Assembly: GCF_002159915.1 (NCBI RefSeq)
Contig: NZ_NFJP01000013.1
Span: 1-64,000 of the forward strand
DNA from: Gordonibacter sp. An230
Lineage (GTDB): Bacteria > Actinomycetota > Coriobacteriia > Coriobacteriales > Eggerthellaceae
Length of the DNA stretch: 64,000 nt
Direction: 5' to 3'
A program made the translations under genes and the position numbers. The notes below the pieces were generated by a model. It saw nothing but the letters and a program-made list of their open reading frames with translations. It was not told where the DNA came from and made no database searches. Every line of letters starts with the position of its first letter. The stretch's first letter is position 1. Of this stretch, positions 1-8,995 are shown in pieces.

Positions 1-116
1 TGTGTATAAGTGACAGCCCTCCCTCCCTTGCGCAGATTGCGCGCGTTTGGATACCGGCCCGTCGAAAAGCGGTAAAATACCGAAGCTTGGTTCCGCATCC
101 GTAGGAGACTGCTCAT

Positions 117-2483
117 ATGCCAATCGACATCGACACTTTGAATGGGCCGCAGCGCGAGGCGGTCACCACGATAGACGGGCCGCTGCTCGTGCTCGCCGGC
201 GCCGGCTCGGGCAAGACGCGCGTGCTCACGTACCGCATCGCGAACCTCATCGAGAACCACGACGTGGCCCCGTGGGAGATCCTGGCCATCACGTTCACGA
301 ACAAGGCGGCCGCCGAGATGCGCGAGCGCCTGTCCGGCCTGGTGGGCCCGCGCTGCCGCGGCATGTGGGTGTCTACGTTCCACAGCATGTGCGTGCGCAT
401 CCTACGCGCCGATGCCGAGCGCTTGGGCTTCACGAAGAGCTTCACCATCTACGACACCGACGACCAGAAGCGCCTGTACAAGGAGATCATGGCCGAGCTC
501 GACATCGACCCGAAGCGCTTCCCCGTGAACGCCCTCATGAACCGCATCTCCACGGCGAAGAACGAGCTGGTGGTGCCCCTTGAGTTCGAGAAGCAGGCGA
601 GCGACCCGGTGGGGAAGGTGGCCGCGCGCGTGTACGCGTGCCTGCAGGAGCGCCTCAAGGCCGCGAACGCCTTCGACTTCGACGACCTCCTGCTGTACGC
701 CTACCTGCTGCTCAAGAACCACGCGGACGTGCTCGATGCCTATCAGGACCGCTTTCGCTACCTTATGGTGGACGAGTATCAGGACACGAACCACGCCCAG
801 TACGCCATCACAGGCCTTCTGGCCGCCAAGCACAAGAACATCATGGTGGTGGGCGACGACGACCAATCCATCTACAGCTGGCGCGGCGCCGACATCCGCA
901 ACATCCTCGAGTTCGAGCAGGACTACCCCGAGGCCCATGTGGTGAAGCTCGAGCAGAACTACCGCAGCGTCGGCAACGTCCTCGCGGCTGCGAACGCCGT
1001 GATCGCCAACAACCAGCACCGCAAGGCGAAGAGGCTCTTCACCGCCGCCGAGGATGGCGACAAGATCCAGGTGTACATGGCTTCCGACGAACGCGACGAG
1101 GGCCGTTGGATAGCAGGCGAGATAGAGAAGCAGCGCGCGGCGGGCCTCACGTACAACCAGATGGCCGTGTTCTACCGCACGAACGCGCAGAGCCGTATGC
1201 TTGAGGACATGCTGCTGCGCGCGGGCGTGCCCTACCGCATCGTGGGCGGCACGCGCTTCTTCGACCGCGCCGAGATCCGCGATGTGATGGCCTACCTCAC
1301 GCTCGTGGTGAACCCGGCCGACGACATCGCAGCGAAACGCGTGATCAACGTGCCGCGCCGCGGCGTCGGCAAGACCACCGTCGAGCGCATCGAGCAATTC
1401 TCGCGCGAGATGGGCATGCCGTTTTTGGAGGCGGCGGAGCTGGCCATCGTGGATCCGGAGCTGCGCGCATCCGCGCGCCAGGCGGTTGCCGAGTTCGTGG
1501 GGCTCTTGAACGAGGCGCGCACTTACGAAGGCGATCTGCGCAAGATCGTCGAGGCTATCGTCGACAAGAGCGGTCTTGTCGATGCCCTTCAGGCTGAGAA
1601 CACCGACGAAGCGCGCGGGCGCATCGAGAACATCCAAGAGTTCTTGGGCGTCGTGGACGAGTTCTCGGACACGCACGACGAGGAGGATGCCGACTACGCT
1701 GCTCCTACGGCGGATGGCGGCGAGGACACGGCGGACGGGGCCGACGAGCCCGTGCGCGTCTTGCGCGGCGACTCGCTCGCCGACTTCATCGAATGGGTTC
1801 GCCTGCGCACCGACCTCGACACGGTGGCCGAGGACGGGCATGCCGTCACCATGATGACCGTGCACTCGTCGAAGGGCCTCGAGTTCGACTGCGTGTTCGT
1901 GGCCGGCATGGAGGAGACGCTGTTCCCCCATATGAACAGCGTCGGCGATGCGGCAGGCATCGAGGAGGAGCGGCGGCTCGCCTATGTGGCCATCACGCGC
2001 GCCCGCAAGCGGCTCTACCTCACCTGCGCCTACGCGCGCCAGATATTCGGTCAGACGTCGTCGAACCCCGTGTCGCGCTTCGTCCAGGAGATCCCCTCCG
2101 AGCTGCGCCGGACCACGGGCCTCGGCTCGGCCGGCTTCAGTGGCACGGGCTGGGAGAAACGCGGAAGCCGCAAAGGGATAGCGGGCAGCGGCGCGGAGGC
2201 CGGAGGCGGGCGCGTGTTCGGGCGCTCGAGCGCCTCGGGGTCGGCGGGTCGCGCCGACGCGCGGCAGGGCCGCGTGGCCGGCAGCTACGTGCGCCCCGGC
2301 GCAGAGAAAAAGGCTGCTGCGAAGATGGCGTTCGCAAAAGGGGATGCCGTGGACCACAAGACGTTCGGCCGTGGAACGGTCGTCAAGGTGGACGGCGACA
2401 CGCTTCACGTGAGATTCTCCAAGACCGGTCAGACGAAGAAGCTGCTGAAGGACTACGCTCCCATCGTGAAGATCGGCGGCTGA
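117..2483 (+). CDS. pcrA: ATP-dependent DNA helicase PcrA/UvrD
   Basis: Superfamily 1A 3'-to-5' DNA helicase acting in nucleotide excision repair and in clearing replication or recombination intermediates. The 788-residue protein has Walker A (GAGSGKT) near residue 28, motif II (DEYQDTNHAQ) near 220, QSIYSWRGAD, the motif IV-VI series and a late VHSSKGLEFD and VAITRARKRLY, all in family order. The C-terminal tail ends with the basic segment seen in PcrA (GDAVDHKTFGRGTVV). The ATG at 117 follows a TAGGAG ribosome site. Length is normal for PcrA (700-800). An acidic insertion around residues 520-545 is species-specific filler. Called at family level with high certainty; PcrA and UvrD are not separable here beyond the Gram-positive context. 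Confidence 0.97.
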   Translation: MPIDIDTLNGPQREAVTTIDGPLLVLAGAGSGKTRVLTYRIANLIENHDVAPWEILAITFTNKAAAEMRERLSGLVGPRCRGMWVSTFHSMCVRILRADAERLGFTKSFTIYDTDDQKRLYKEIMAELDIDPKRFPVNALMNRISTAKNELVVPLEFEKQASDPVGKVAARVYACLQERLKAANAFDFDDLLLYAYLLLKNHADVLDAYQDRFRYLMVDEYQDTNHAQYAITGLLAAKHKNIMVVGDDDQSIYSWRGADIRNILEFEQDYPEAHVVKLEQNYRSVGNVLAAANAVIANNQHRKAKRLFTAAEDGDKIQVYMASDERDEGRWIAGEIEKQRAAGLTYNQMAVFYRTNAQSRMLEDMLLRAGVPYRIVGGTRFFDRAEIRDVMAYLTLVVNPADDIAAKRVINVPRRGVGKTTVERIEQFSREMGMPFLEAAELAIVDPELRASARQAVAEFVGLLNEARTYEGDLRKIVEAIVDKSGLVDALQAENTDEARGRIENIQEFLGVVDEFSDTHDEEDADYAAPTADGGEDTADGADEPVRVLRGDSLADFIEWVRLRTDLDTVAEDGHAVTMMTVHSSKGLEFDCVFVAGMEETLFPHMNSVGDAAGIEEERRLAYVAITRARKRLYLTCAYARQIFGQTSSNPVSRFVQEIPSELRRTTGLGSAGFSGTGWEKRGSRKGIAGSGAEAGGGRVFGRSSASGSAGRADARQGRVAGSYVRPGAEKKAAAKMAFAKGDAVDHKTFGRGTVVKVDGDTLHVRFSKTGQTKKLLKDYAPIVKIGG

Positions 2484-2615
2484 CGTTTCGGCGGGTGTCG
2501 AAGCGGCGGGTCGACGCGCAGGAGGCGACGGCCCCGGCTGGCGTTGCACCCGCCGGGGCCGTCGCCGTGAGGCCGCTGCGGGGAGGGGCGACGGGCCTCT
2601 TGGACGCCGTGTCGG

Positions 2616-3020
2616 CTACACGCCGCCTGCGTTCTCGTCGGCCAGCTTGCCGAACGCGAGCGCGCGCCGAGCTGCGACTGCCCACGGTGACGGGATACTC
2701 CGCCAGATAGCGCCCGTCCTGTATGTTGTCTGCAACGCGCAGTTCCTGATGGGCTCGTCCGCGTCGTCGAGCGGGCGCAGGTCGTCGCACCCAGGGCCGC
2801 CATGGGCACGAGCACGCCAGCGCTGTCGAAGCGGCACGCGTAGGCTGGCGGCGCGTCCATGGGGAATAGGCGGCTGGACGCTTGCCGAAGCCCTCGTCGA
2901 CGCTTTTGCGGTCGGATCGTTGTAGCGCTCGATGGGCGTCTTCGCATTCTCGGCCGGCAGCCCCATGCCCTCGACCGGATCCTCGACGGTGTCGGCTCCG
3001 AGGGCGACGACGCCTCGAGC
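2616..3020 (-). pseudogene. Remnant of FAD-dependent fumarate-reductase-like flavoprotein (C-terminal part)
   Basis: Reading the minus strand and hopping between the three frames recovers the C-terminal third of an FAD_binding_2 flavoprotein. The order is GLPAENAKTPIERYND, then VDEGFGKRP, then FPMDAPPAYACRFDSAGVLV, then PLDDADEPI, then ADNIQDGRYLAEYPVTV, then ALAFGKLADENAGGV and a stop at 2616. This matches the typical family ending (GLPAEN..ERYN, FGKRP, P.YAC, NIQG.RYAVEYPVT, FGKLAGENAA). About five frameshifts separate the pieces, so no product can be made. The N-terminal two thirds are missing; the histidine kinase gene lies where they would be. Eggerthellaceae carry many such anaerobic-respiration reductases, so a decayed paralogue is plausible. 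Confidence 0.75.
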
Positions 3021-3058
3021 GCCTTTCCGATGCAACGACCGGGATGAAGACCCCGTCG

Positions 3059-5017
3059 TCATTCCCAGGCGGCGCGGAGGGTGGCGCGTGCGCCGCGACA
3101 AGGGCGGTTCGCCAGCTCGATGCAGCCTCCGTGCGCGTGCGCGATATCGGAGGCGATGGAAAGTCCCAGACCGTAATGGGAGGCTTCCGGAGCCGACGGA
3201 CTGCCCGGCTTGGCAGCTCCTTCACCGCATGCGCGGTCTGACGCGCCGTCTTCGGCGCGCTTGACGTCGCCTGCTGCAGCGCTGTCTGAGCCCCTGCCGC
3301 ATCCTCGATCGACATCGGCGCCTCCCTTGCGATCGCCGTCCGCGGCTCCGGCACGGCCGCCAGTCGCAATGGCGCCGTCGCAGCGCTCGCGGCCGGTCCC
3401 GATACGGGCGCGGGAAGCATCGTCTCGGAAGAAGCGTTCGCAGCCGCGGGAGAGCGCCGCGGGTGTGAAGCCCGCGCCCTCGTCCTCGACGGTAAGGGCG
3501 AGCATCGGCGCCGCGCCGCTGAGGGCGCCGTCCTCGCCGGTCGTTCGCTTTCCCGCCTTTCCGTCCTCGCTTTGCTTTCGCGCGCTCGGTGTCCGTGCTG
3601 CCTTCTCGTTCGCATCCGTCGCTCGTGCTCCCGCGTCGTCTGCGCTTGTCATCAGCCCTTCTGCCGTCCATGCGCGCGTCTTTTGCGTCTGCGCGTCTTC
3701 GAGCGCGGGTGCAGCCTTCGCGTCCGTCGCCCTGCCAGCGCGCAAACGAGCGTCTTCGCATGCGAACGTCAGGCGCACCGTGCTCCCTTTCGGCGCGTGG
3801 TCGCAGGCGTTCGCCACGAGGTTGAGCGCCGCGCGTTCGAGCGCCGTCGCATCGCAGACAAGGGGCACTGCCTCCGCGCGCCTGATGAAGCCCCTCTCCC
3901 TCACAGCTTCGAGGCGCACGCCAGCCGCATCGGCCACGCGCCGCGCCGCCGTCTCGCATGCGTTCGCCCATGCCGCGGCGTCGATGCGCTCTCGGTGCGC
4001 GCCCGTCCCGCCGTCGCGCGACGCATCGATGATCAGGCGCACGTACGCGTCGAGTCGACGGGCGCCCTCGGCCGCCGCCTCTGCGGCTTGGAGCGCGTCG
4101 AGGGAGAGCCCCTCCTCCTCGCTGAGGAACTCGGCGTTCGCGCGCACCACGGTGAGCGGCGTCTTCAGGTCGTGCGCGAGCGCCGCCATCTGCGCGCGCT
4201 GCGCCTCCTCCGCCTGCCAGCGCCCTTCGAGCGACTCCTTCAGCGCCACGCGCATGCGCTCCATGGCCGCCAGCACGTCGTTCACCTCGCGCACGTTCGT
4301 GTGCCCCGTCTCAAAGTCGAGCTCCTGCCGCTCGATATGGGCGGCAGCCAGGACGAGGGGGCGCATCTTCGCCGAGATAACGCGGGCGGCACGTGTGGCG
4401 ATGAGGGCCATCGCGGCGACGAACAGTATGCCGAGCAGCGCCGTTGCGAGCGATTGCGGGTCGGGCAGCGCGTCGCGCAGTTCGCGCGAGGTGAAGTCGG
4501 GCACGAAGTCGTATTGGAGCACGCAGGTGCCGCCGTCGGGAAGCGTCGCCTTCACCTGCAGCATCGCGCTGCCGAGCAGGCCCACGTGCGTCACGCTCTC
4601 TCCGGATTCGAGGACGTTTCGCGCTTCGGACGCTTCGGCGGCGGACATGTCGGAAGCGAGCGGGGAGCCGTCGGCGTCGAAGACGGCCCAACGGTAGCAC
4701 GAGGGAAGCTCTTCGGGGGCGAGCTCGCCCGTCTCCAGCGCGCCGATGACGGCGTCGGCGTTGCTCTCGGCGTAGTTCGCGGCGTACACGACGCCTCCTT
4801 CGACGAGTGCGAGGAGCGTGCCGAACGTCGCAACGGCGACGAGCACGGTCGCCATGAGGGCGTAAACGAAGTAGCGTGCGATGACGAGCGCGAGCGGCAT
4901 CCCTTTGCGGCGCTCCGGGCGACGTCGACGTGCGCCTTCGCCTCGAGCGGACGCAGACGATTCTCGCGCCAACCGCTCGCGCACGTGCCGTCCCGCTCGA
5001 TCCCTCATCGCCGCCAT
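3059..5017 (-). CDS. Sensor histidine kinase with unusual insertions in its ATPase domain
   Basis: Membrane sensor kinase of 652 residues, partner of the response regulator that ends 49 bases upstream. There are two membrane segments (about 43-75 and 188-207) bracketing an extracytoplasmic loop, a HAMP-like region, the H box at 278-290 with phospho-acceptor His282 (AHDLKTPLT), N box at about 399-408 (LVANACDHAP), G1 DEGAGF at 512, F box near 529 and G2 GLGLS at 616. Two low-complexity insertions break the ATPase domain: about residues 421-503 between N box and G1, and 536-612 between F box and G2. Start ATG at 5017 follows GGAAGGAGGG. Probably senses cell-envelope stress, given its ABC neighbours; ligand unknown. 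Confidence 0.9.
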   Translation of the reverse strand: MAAMRDRAGRHVRERLARESSASARGEGARRRRPERRKGMPLALVIARYFVYALMATVLVAVATFGTLLALVEGGVVYAANYAESNADAVIGALETGELAPEELPSCYRWAVFDADGSPLASDMSAAEASEARNVLESGESVTHVGLLGSAMLQVKATLPDGGTCVLQYDFVPDFTSRELRDALPDPQSLATALLGILFVAAMALIATRAARVISAKMRPLVLAAAHIERQELDFETGHTNVREVNDVLAAMERMRVALKESLEGRWQAEEAQRAQMAALAHDLKTPLTVVRANAEFLSEEEGLSLDALQAAEAAAEGARRLDAYVRLIIDASRDGGTGAHRERIDAAAWANACETAARRVADAAGVRLEAVRERGFIRRAEAVPLVCDATALERAALNLVANACDHAPKGSTVRLTFACEDARLRAGRATDAKAAPALEDAQTQKTRAWTAEGLMTSADDAGARATDANEKAARTPSARKQSEDGKAGKRTTGEDGALSGAAPMLALTVEDEGAGFTPAALSRGCERFFRDDASRARIGTGRERCDGAIATGGRAGAADGDRKGGADVDRGCGRGSDSAAAGDVKRAEDGASDRACGEGAAKPGSPSAPEASHYGLGLSIASDIAHAHGGCIELANRPCRGARATLRAAWE

Positions 5018-5066
5018 GCTCCCTCCTTCCCCTCGCCGCCCTCGATGCCGACCGGAGCGCGGTGCC

Positions 5067-5729
5067 CTACAGCTGCCATTTGTACCCCATCCCCCACACC
5101 GTGCCCACCGGGTCGGCGCCCAGTGCGCGCAGCTTCGCGCGAGCACGGCTCACGTGCATGGACACGGCCGCATCGTCGGAGGCGCTGTCCCATCCCAGCA
5201 CCGCCTCGCGCAGCTGCGCGCGCGAGAACACCTGGCCGCGCCGACGCGCCAAAAACTCGCAGATCTCGTACTCGGTGGGGGTGAGCTGCGCGCGCTCGCC
5301 GCCCACGGACAGCTCCTTGGCGCCCAGGTCAAGCCGCACCGCGCCGAACGTGAGAGCCTGCCTGTGCTCTCTGTGCTCGCGGCGCAGATGCGCGGCCACT
5401 TTCGCGCGCAGTTCGGCGTTGCCGAAGGGCTTGCGGAGGTAGTCATCCGCTCCCAGTCCCAAGCCCATCACGGCATCCTCCTCGGCCACCTTCGCCGTGA
5501 GGAAGATGATGGGCGCGTCCACTTCGTCGCGGATGCCGCGCACCAGCTCGAAGCCGTCCAGGCCGGGCATCATCACGTCGCAGATGATGAGGTCGAAGCG
5601 CGAGAGGTCCATCTGCCGCGCTCGCAACGGGTCGGCGCAGCCCTCCACCTCGTGCCCGTCGCGGCGCAACACGCGCGCGAGCACATCGAGGATCGCTTGC
5701 TCGTCGTCTATCGTTAGGATGCGCGCCAT
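5067..5729 (-). CDS. OmpR/PhoB-family response regulator
   Basis: DNA-binding response regulator of 220 residues. The receiver domain carries the acidic pair (DDEQ) near residue 8, the phosphorylation site in LIICDVMMPG, the FLTAK switch Thr and the KPF lysine. A winged-helix output domain follows (LTPTEYEICEFLARR ... VSMHVSRARAKLR ... VWGMGYKWQL). It sits directly upstream of its kinase on the same strand and downstream of the YxeA-like and ABC genes, an arrangement known from lantibiotic-immunity and antimicrobial-peptide-response modules. Start chosen as MARILTIDDEQ; a longer in-frame start exists at 5885 but would add 52 residues of non-homologous Arg/Ala-rich sequence. Confidence 0.93.
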   Translation of the reverse strand: MARILTIDDEQAILDVLARVLRRDGHEVEGCADPLRARQMDLSRFDLIICDVMMPGLDGFELVRGIRDEVDAPIIFLTAKVAEEDAVMGLGLGADDYLRKPFGNAELRAKVAAHLRREHREHRQALTFGAVRLDLGAKELSVGGERAQLTPTEYEICEFLARRRGQVFSRAQLREAVLGWDSASDDAAVSMHVSRARAKLRALGADPVGTVWGMGYKWQL

Positions 5730-6054
5730 GTCCGGCCCTCCTCGCGCGTCTCTCTTGGTGCTCGGCTGCCAGAGCCGCGCTCGTCGCGGGCTCGCGCGGC
5801 CCGGGCAGCCGGCTTCGTCGGCGGTGGTTGCACGACCGCCTGGGCGGTGCGGGTCGCCGCTGATGGGGCCCGCGCGGCGGTCCAAGCGGGCATTGCCGTC
5901 TTCGCCGCTCGAATCGCCGCCGGAACCGGCGGCTTCCGTTCGGTCGTCCGCGACATCGCCCTGGTGGCCGCCGACCGCATGGCTGCCCGAGCGGCTCGTA
6001 CCGTCGTCCGGGCCATCGCCGTCCGAGCGGCGGGCCTCTCCGCGAACCGTGCGA
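5730..6054. other. GC-rich intergenic stretch
   Basis: About 325 bases between the YxeA-like gene and the response regulator. The sequence is GC-rich and reads through in several frames as Arg/Ala/Thr-rich filler. I see no recognisable protein, no clear promoter and no terminator. Confidence 0.4.
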
Positions 6055-6567
6055 TCATAGCATATCCGCAGCCGCGCGGGGAACGTCCTCTTCGGCGACG
6101 TATTCCCATGTCACCGTCGTGGCGCCTTTCACCTGGAGGCGCATCCACGCGAAGGGCTCGTCGCTTGCGGACGGCGCGGGCTCCTCCGCGCTGCCGACCT
6201 CCGTGGACGATGCGGGAGCCTCGGCGCCGTCGGCCTCTGCCGTTGCCGCGGGCTGCTCCGCCTCGCCCAGTTTCGAGCCGAACGCGTTCACGCTCACGCG
6301 CAACGGGGCGCCTTGGGCGTCGACCGCGTCCACGAGGTAGCGGTAGTCGTCGTAAGCCCCGCTCGCATCACGCCAGGAATCCACGTAGGAATCCGCCGGG
6401 GGCACGCGCGCGTACGCTGTCGCGCTCGGTGCGAGCGGGTTCGCGCGGTCGATGAGCTGCGAGACGATGTTTCCCGGGAACAGGTTGGCTGCCAAGGCTG
6501 CAGCTGCGAGCGCGACGATGCAGACGGCGGCGAGCGCAACGCCCGAAAACGCGATCTTTCGGCCCAT
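6055..6567 (-). CDS. YxeA-family (DUF1093-like) exported protein
   Basis: Protein of 170 residues with one N-terminal membrane or signal segment (about residues 6-27, Ala/Val rich). The rest resembles the YxeA/DUF1093 fold: YRYLVDAVDAQGAPLRVSVNAFG near 76-97 and a closing WMRLQVKGATTVTWEYVAEEDVP-type segment near 141-163. Between them lies an Ala/Glu/Ser-rich insertion (about 103-137) that is absent from typical 110-residue members. Start ATG at 6567 follows AAGGAGG. YxeA-type genes often sit beside antimicrobial-peptide ABC transporters, which fits here. Function of the family is unknown; no enzyme motif is visible. Confidence 0.72.
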   Translation of the reverse strand: MGRKIAFSGVALAAVCIVALAAAALAANLFPGNIVSQLIDRANPLAPSATAYARVPPADSYVDSWRDASGAYDDYRYLVDAVDAQGAPLRVSVNAFGSKLGEAEQPAATAEADGAEAPASSTEVGSAEEPAPSASDEPFAWMRLQVKGATTVTWEYVAEEDVPRAAADML

Positions 6568-6869
6568 GAGGGGCCTCCTTCCTCTTCGAGTCGGATGAAA
6601 CGCGGCAGGGCGCCCGAGGTCCCGCCGCAGGTGGTGCCGCGTGCCGCGGCGGACGGTCGGGATGCGGCCGTCCGCAACCGTCCAGGGCGCTCCGAACACG
6701 CTGAGCGCAGCGGTGCGGCAGTGGGGCGCGGCGACAGAATCGTGCGACATGCGGCGGCGGGGTGGCGAGATGCGTGGCGTCGGGGTGACGGGCGGGCATC
6801 GAAGCTTGCCTAGCGCCCACCGTGCCGCACTCCTCCTGCCGGCAGAAGCGCTCCGCGCGACGCGGGCGG
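6568..6869. other. Intergenic stretch with one hairpin
   Basis: About 300 bases between the second ABC permease and the YxeA-like gene. A GC hairpin (GCGGACGG / CCGTCCGC, 6649-6675) is the only structure I can point to; it has no T-run and may or may not terminate the upstream ABC transcript. I looked on both strands for a lantibiotic-like precursor peptide and found none. Confidence 0.4.
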
Positions 6870-7937
6870 CTATTCCCCGGCGCGACGCCTGTCCTCGTAG
6901 CGGTTCGCCCGCGCAAGCGAGACGGCTGCGAGCGCCGTCGTGAGGATCGCGCACGTAACCGCCACCTGCGAGAACGCCGAGACGAGCGCGCTTTCCTGCC
7001 CAGCGGCGCCCAGTTGCCCGGCCACTGCCAGCTCCACGGTCAGCGAGGCGAGGCGCGAGGGCCATGCAAAGGGGAGAAACGCTGCCAGCTCCACGCCGAA
7101 TTCGCCGCTGAGCGTTCCCGTGACCAGCCCGTTCGCCAAACCTCCCATAGAACCCATCGCAAGGAGGAACCCCAGCGCGCCCGCGCCGATGGCGGCGTTG
7201 CGCCCGAAACGCAGCGCCGTCCATGTTAGGACGACGTACAGCCCGATGCTGCCCGCCGCCACGCCGCCGGCTGCCGCCAAGCACGTTGCGAGCGGGGGAG
7301 TCGCGCGTCCCGCAGCCGCCACCGGGGCGAAGAACGCCAGCGCCGCGACGACGGCCGCTGAAAGCCCGAGAGCCCACAGCGCCGCCGCCTTCGCCGCCAG
7401 CGCGATGCGGCGCGAGGGGACGCCCAGGAGGTTCGCGCATTCGCCCGCCTCGCGCTCCGCGTCGAGCGCAAGCCCGCAGGACAGCCCTGCGAGCAGCGGC
7501 GCGCCCGCGCCCAGCAGCTGGAAGAACGCGTCCGCGCCGAGAAGGCTGTCCCACGGCGCGTAGCCGAAATAGGCCCCGGCCGCCAGGCCGAGCGCAAGCG
7601 CGAGCGCCAGGTGCAGCGGCGCGAGCGGGCTGCGGCGCAGCTTAAGGGCTTCGGAGCGCAAGGCGCGCGTGAGCCTCGCAGCCGCCGACGCGCGCCGCAT
7701 GCCGGCTTCGGAGCGCACGGCGCGGCCGTCCGCGCCGCAGGGGCGGCGGATCGGCTCGCGCGCCCCATCGCCCCCGCGACCTTGGTCGCAGTCGCGGGCG
7801 CGCATGCCCGCGCGGTTTGCGCGGATGCTGTCGCGGGCTTCGCGATGCGCCCCGCGCTCCCCATGCACGCCCTGGGCGCATCTGGGGTTCGAATCCCCAG
7901 GCACTCTCGCATGCCCCCAGGATCCTGCCGCCTTCAT
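6870..7937 (-). CDS. ABC-2 permease, lantibiotic-immunity type (MutG/SpaG-like)
   Basis: Membrane subunit of an ABC exporter, 355 residues. The conserved part begins at about residue 80 (ALRSEALKLRRSPLAPLHL) and holds six hydrophobic segments, ending in NRYEDRRRAGE. Size and start motif are those of the second permease in LanFEG-type self-protection transporters. The ATG at 7937 overlaps the stop of the preceding permease (ATGA) and follows GGGGAGGGAGG, so translation is coupled. The first roughly 75 residues are Arg/Gly/Asp-rich, show no homology to the family and contain a tRNA T-arm-like palindrome in the DNA; an internal start nearer the conserved block is possible. Confidence 0.82.
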   Translation of the reverse strand: MKAAGSWGHARVPGDSNPRCAQGVHGERGAHREARDSIRANRAGMRARDCDQGRGGDGAREPIRRPCGADGRAVRSEAGMRRASAAARLTRALRSEALKLRRSPLAPLHLALALALGLAAGAYFGYAPWDSLLGADAFFQLLGAGAPLLAGLSCGLALDAEREAGECANLLGVPSRRIALAAKAAALWALGLSAAVVAALAFFAPVAAAGRATPPLATCLAAAGGVAAGSIGLYVVLTWTALRFGRNAAIGAGALGFLLAMGSMGGLANGLVTGTLSGEFGVELAAFLPFAWPSRLASLTVELAVAGQLGAAGQESALVSAFSQVAVTCAILTTALAAVSLARANRYEDRRRAGE

Positions 7938-8995
7938 CGCGCCTCCCTCCCCGCGTACCAGCGCGCGCCCGCTGCGGCGAGCGCGGCGAAGAGCGCAAGC
8001 GCCACGAAGAGGCCCGCCGCCGTCTCCCAGCCAAACGCCCCCAGCGCGTCGCCCGGGGCGAGCGGCACGCCCGAGGGCGCCACGCCCACGAGGGGGGATA
8101 CCGCCACGAGCGCCGTGGTCGGCGGGAACAGGAACCACCAAGGGCTCGTCCACAGCCCGATGCCCAGCCCCAGCTGCGCGAGCGCGGGGATGGCGATGCC
8201 CGCAAGCGAGCCGAAGCGCGTGGCCAGCGCAAGCGAGGCCGGCACCGCCCAGGCGTTGGCCGCCGTCAGCATCGCCGCCGTCGCAAATCCCGCCAGAGCG
8301 CCGGGCGCGGCCCCGCCGAGCGCGCGCACCAGGATGGAGGCGGCCAGCACCACGAGGTTCGCGGCGAACACGAGCGAAAGCGCGTAGGCCGTCTTCGCCC
8401 ACCAGGTGCGCGCGGGCGGCACGGGAAGCCCCAGCACCGGGCGCAGCTTCTGGCGGGCATCCAGGTTGGCGACGGAGGTGGCGATGAGCGCGATGGCGAT
8501 GGGCAGCGGCAGCGCGTACCACCAATTCCAGCCGTAGGTGGAGAACGCCCCGACGGCCCCTCCACCGCCGATGCCGCCTGCAAGTGCTCCCATCAGGCAA
8601 AACGGCAGCGGCATGAGCAGCGCGATCTTGCGCGGCGCGCCCCGGCGGCCCTTGAGCGCCTCGGCGCGCAGCGCTGCGGCGAACCCGGCGTCCGTTTCCA
8701 GACGTTCGCTTTCGTCGCCTCTTTCGGCGCATCCCTGCATGCCCGAGCGCCCGCACTCTTTCGCGGCGATTCCTTTCGCACCGCTTTCGTCGAGCGTCGC
8801 CGCGCGTTCGGCCTGCGCAGCCGTTTGGCCTTCGGCCGCGCATCCGTCCTGCGCAGACGGCGCGCCTTTGGCGCTTGCGGAGCCTGCGCGTCCAGCCCGC
8901 GCGGCGACCATGCGGCTGGCGACCTCGGCTCCGGCCCGCGCAGCCGCCCTGCTTTGCGTCGTGGTAGCCGCCCTCGATGCTTCGCGCGTCCTCAT
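7934..8995 (-). CDS. ABC-2 permease, lantibiotic-immunity type (MutE/EpiE-like)
   Basis: First membrane subunit of the ABC exporter, 353 residues. The conserved region starts around residue 105 (FAAALRAEALKGRRGAPRKIALLMPL) and continues through six membrane spans including YGWNWWYALPLPIAIALIA and LWTSPWWFLFPPTTALV, the hallmark of MutE/EpiE permeases. The start at 8995 overlaps the ATPase stop by four bases (ATGA) and follows GGAGAAGGGGGAG. The N-terminal hundred residues are Ala/Arg/Gly-rich with no family counterpart, so this is an expanded N-terminus or the true start lies further in. Probably expels or blocks membrane-active peptides; substrate not shown. Confidence 0.83.
   Translation of the reverse strand: MRTREASRAATTTQSRAAARAGAEVASRMVAARAGRAGSASAKGAPSAQDGCAAEGQTAAQAERAATLDESGAKGIAAKECGRSGMQGCAERGDESERLETDAGFAAALRAEALKGRRGAPRKIALLMPLPFCLMGALAGGIGGGGAVGAFSTYGWNWWYALPLPIAIALIATSVANLDARQKLRPVLGLPVPPARTWWAKTAYALSLVFAANLVVLAASILVRALGGAAPGALAGFATAAMLTAANAWAVPASLALATRFGSLAGIAIPALAQLGLGIGLWTSPWWFLFPPTTALVAVSPLVGVAPSGVPLAPGDALGAFGWETAAGLFVALALFAALAAAGARWYAGREAR

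Noticed and set aside
402-2549. Long antisense open frames opposite pcrA, and similar ones opposite EF-Tu, the ABC genes, pyrophosphatase and others
   Set aside because: Their composition is Arg/His/Val/Leu-biased in the way expected for shadows of GC-rich genes, and they show no domain; the opposite strand carries complete known families.
7870-7920. tRNA-like T-arm (GGTTCGAATCC inside a CTGGGG/CCCCAG stem)
   Set aside because: No matching acceptor, D-arm or anticodon arm can be placed around it, and it lies within the permease reading frame.
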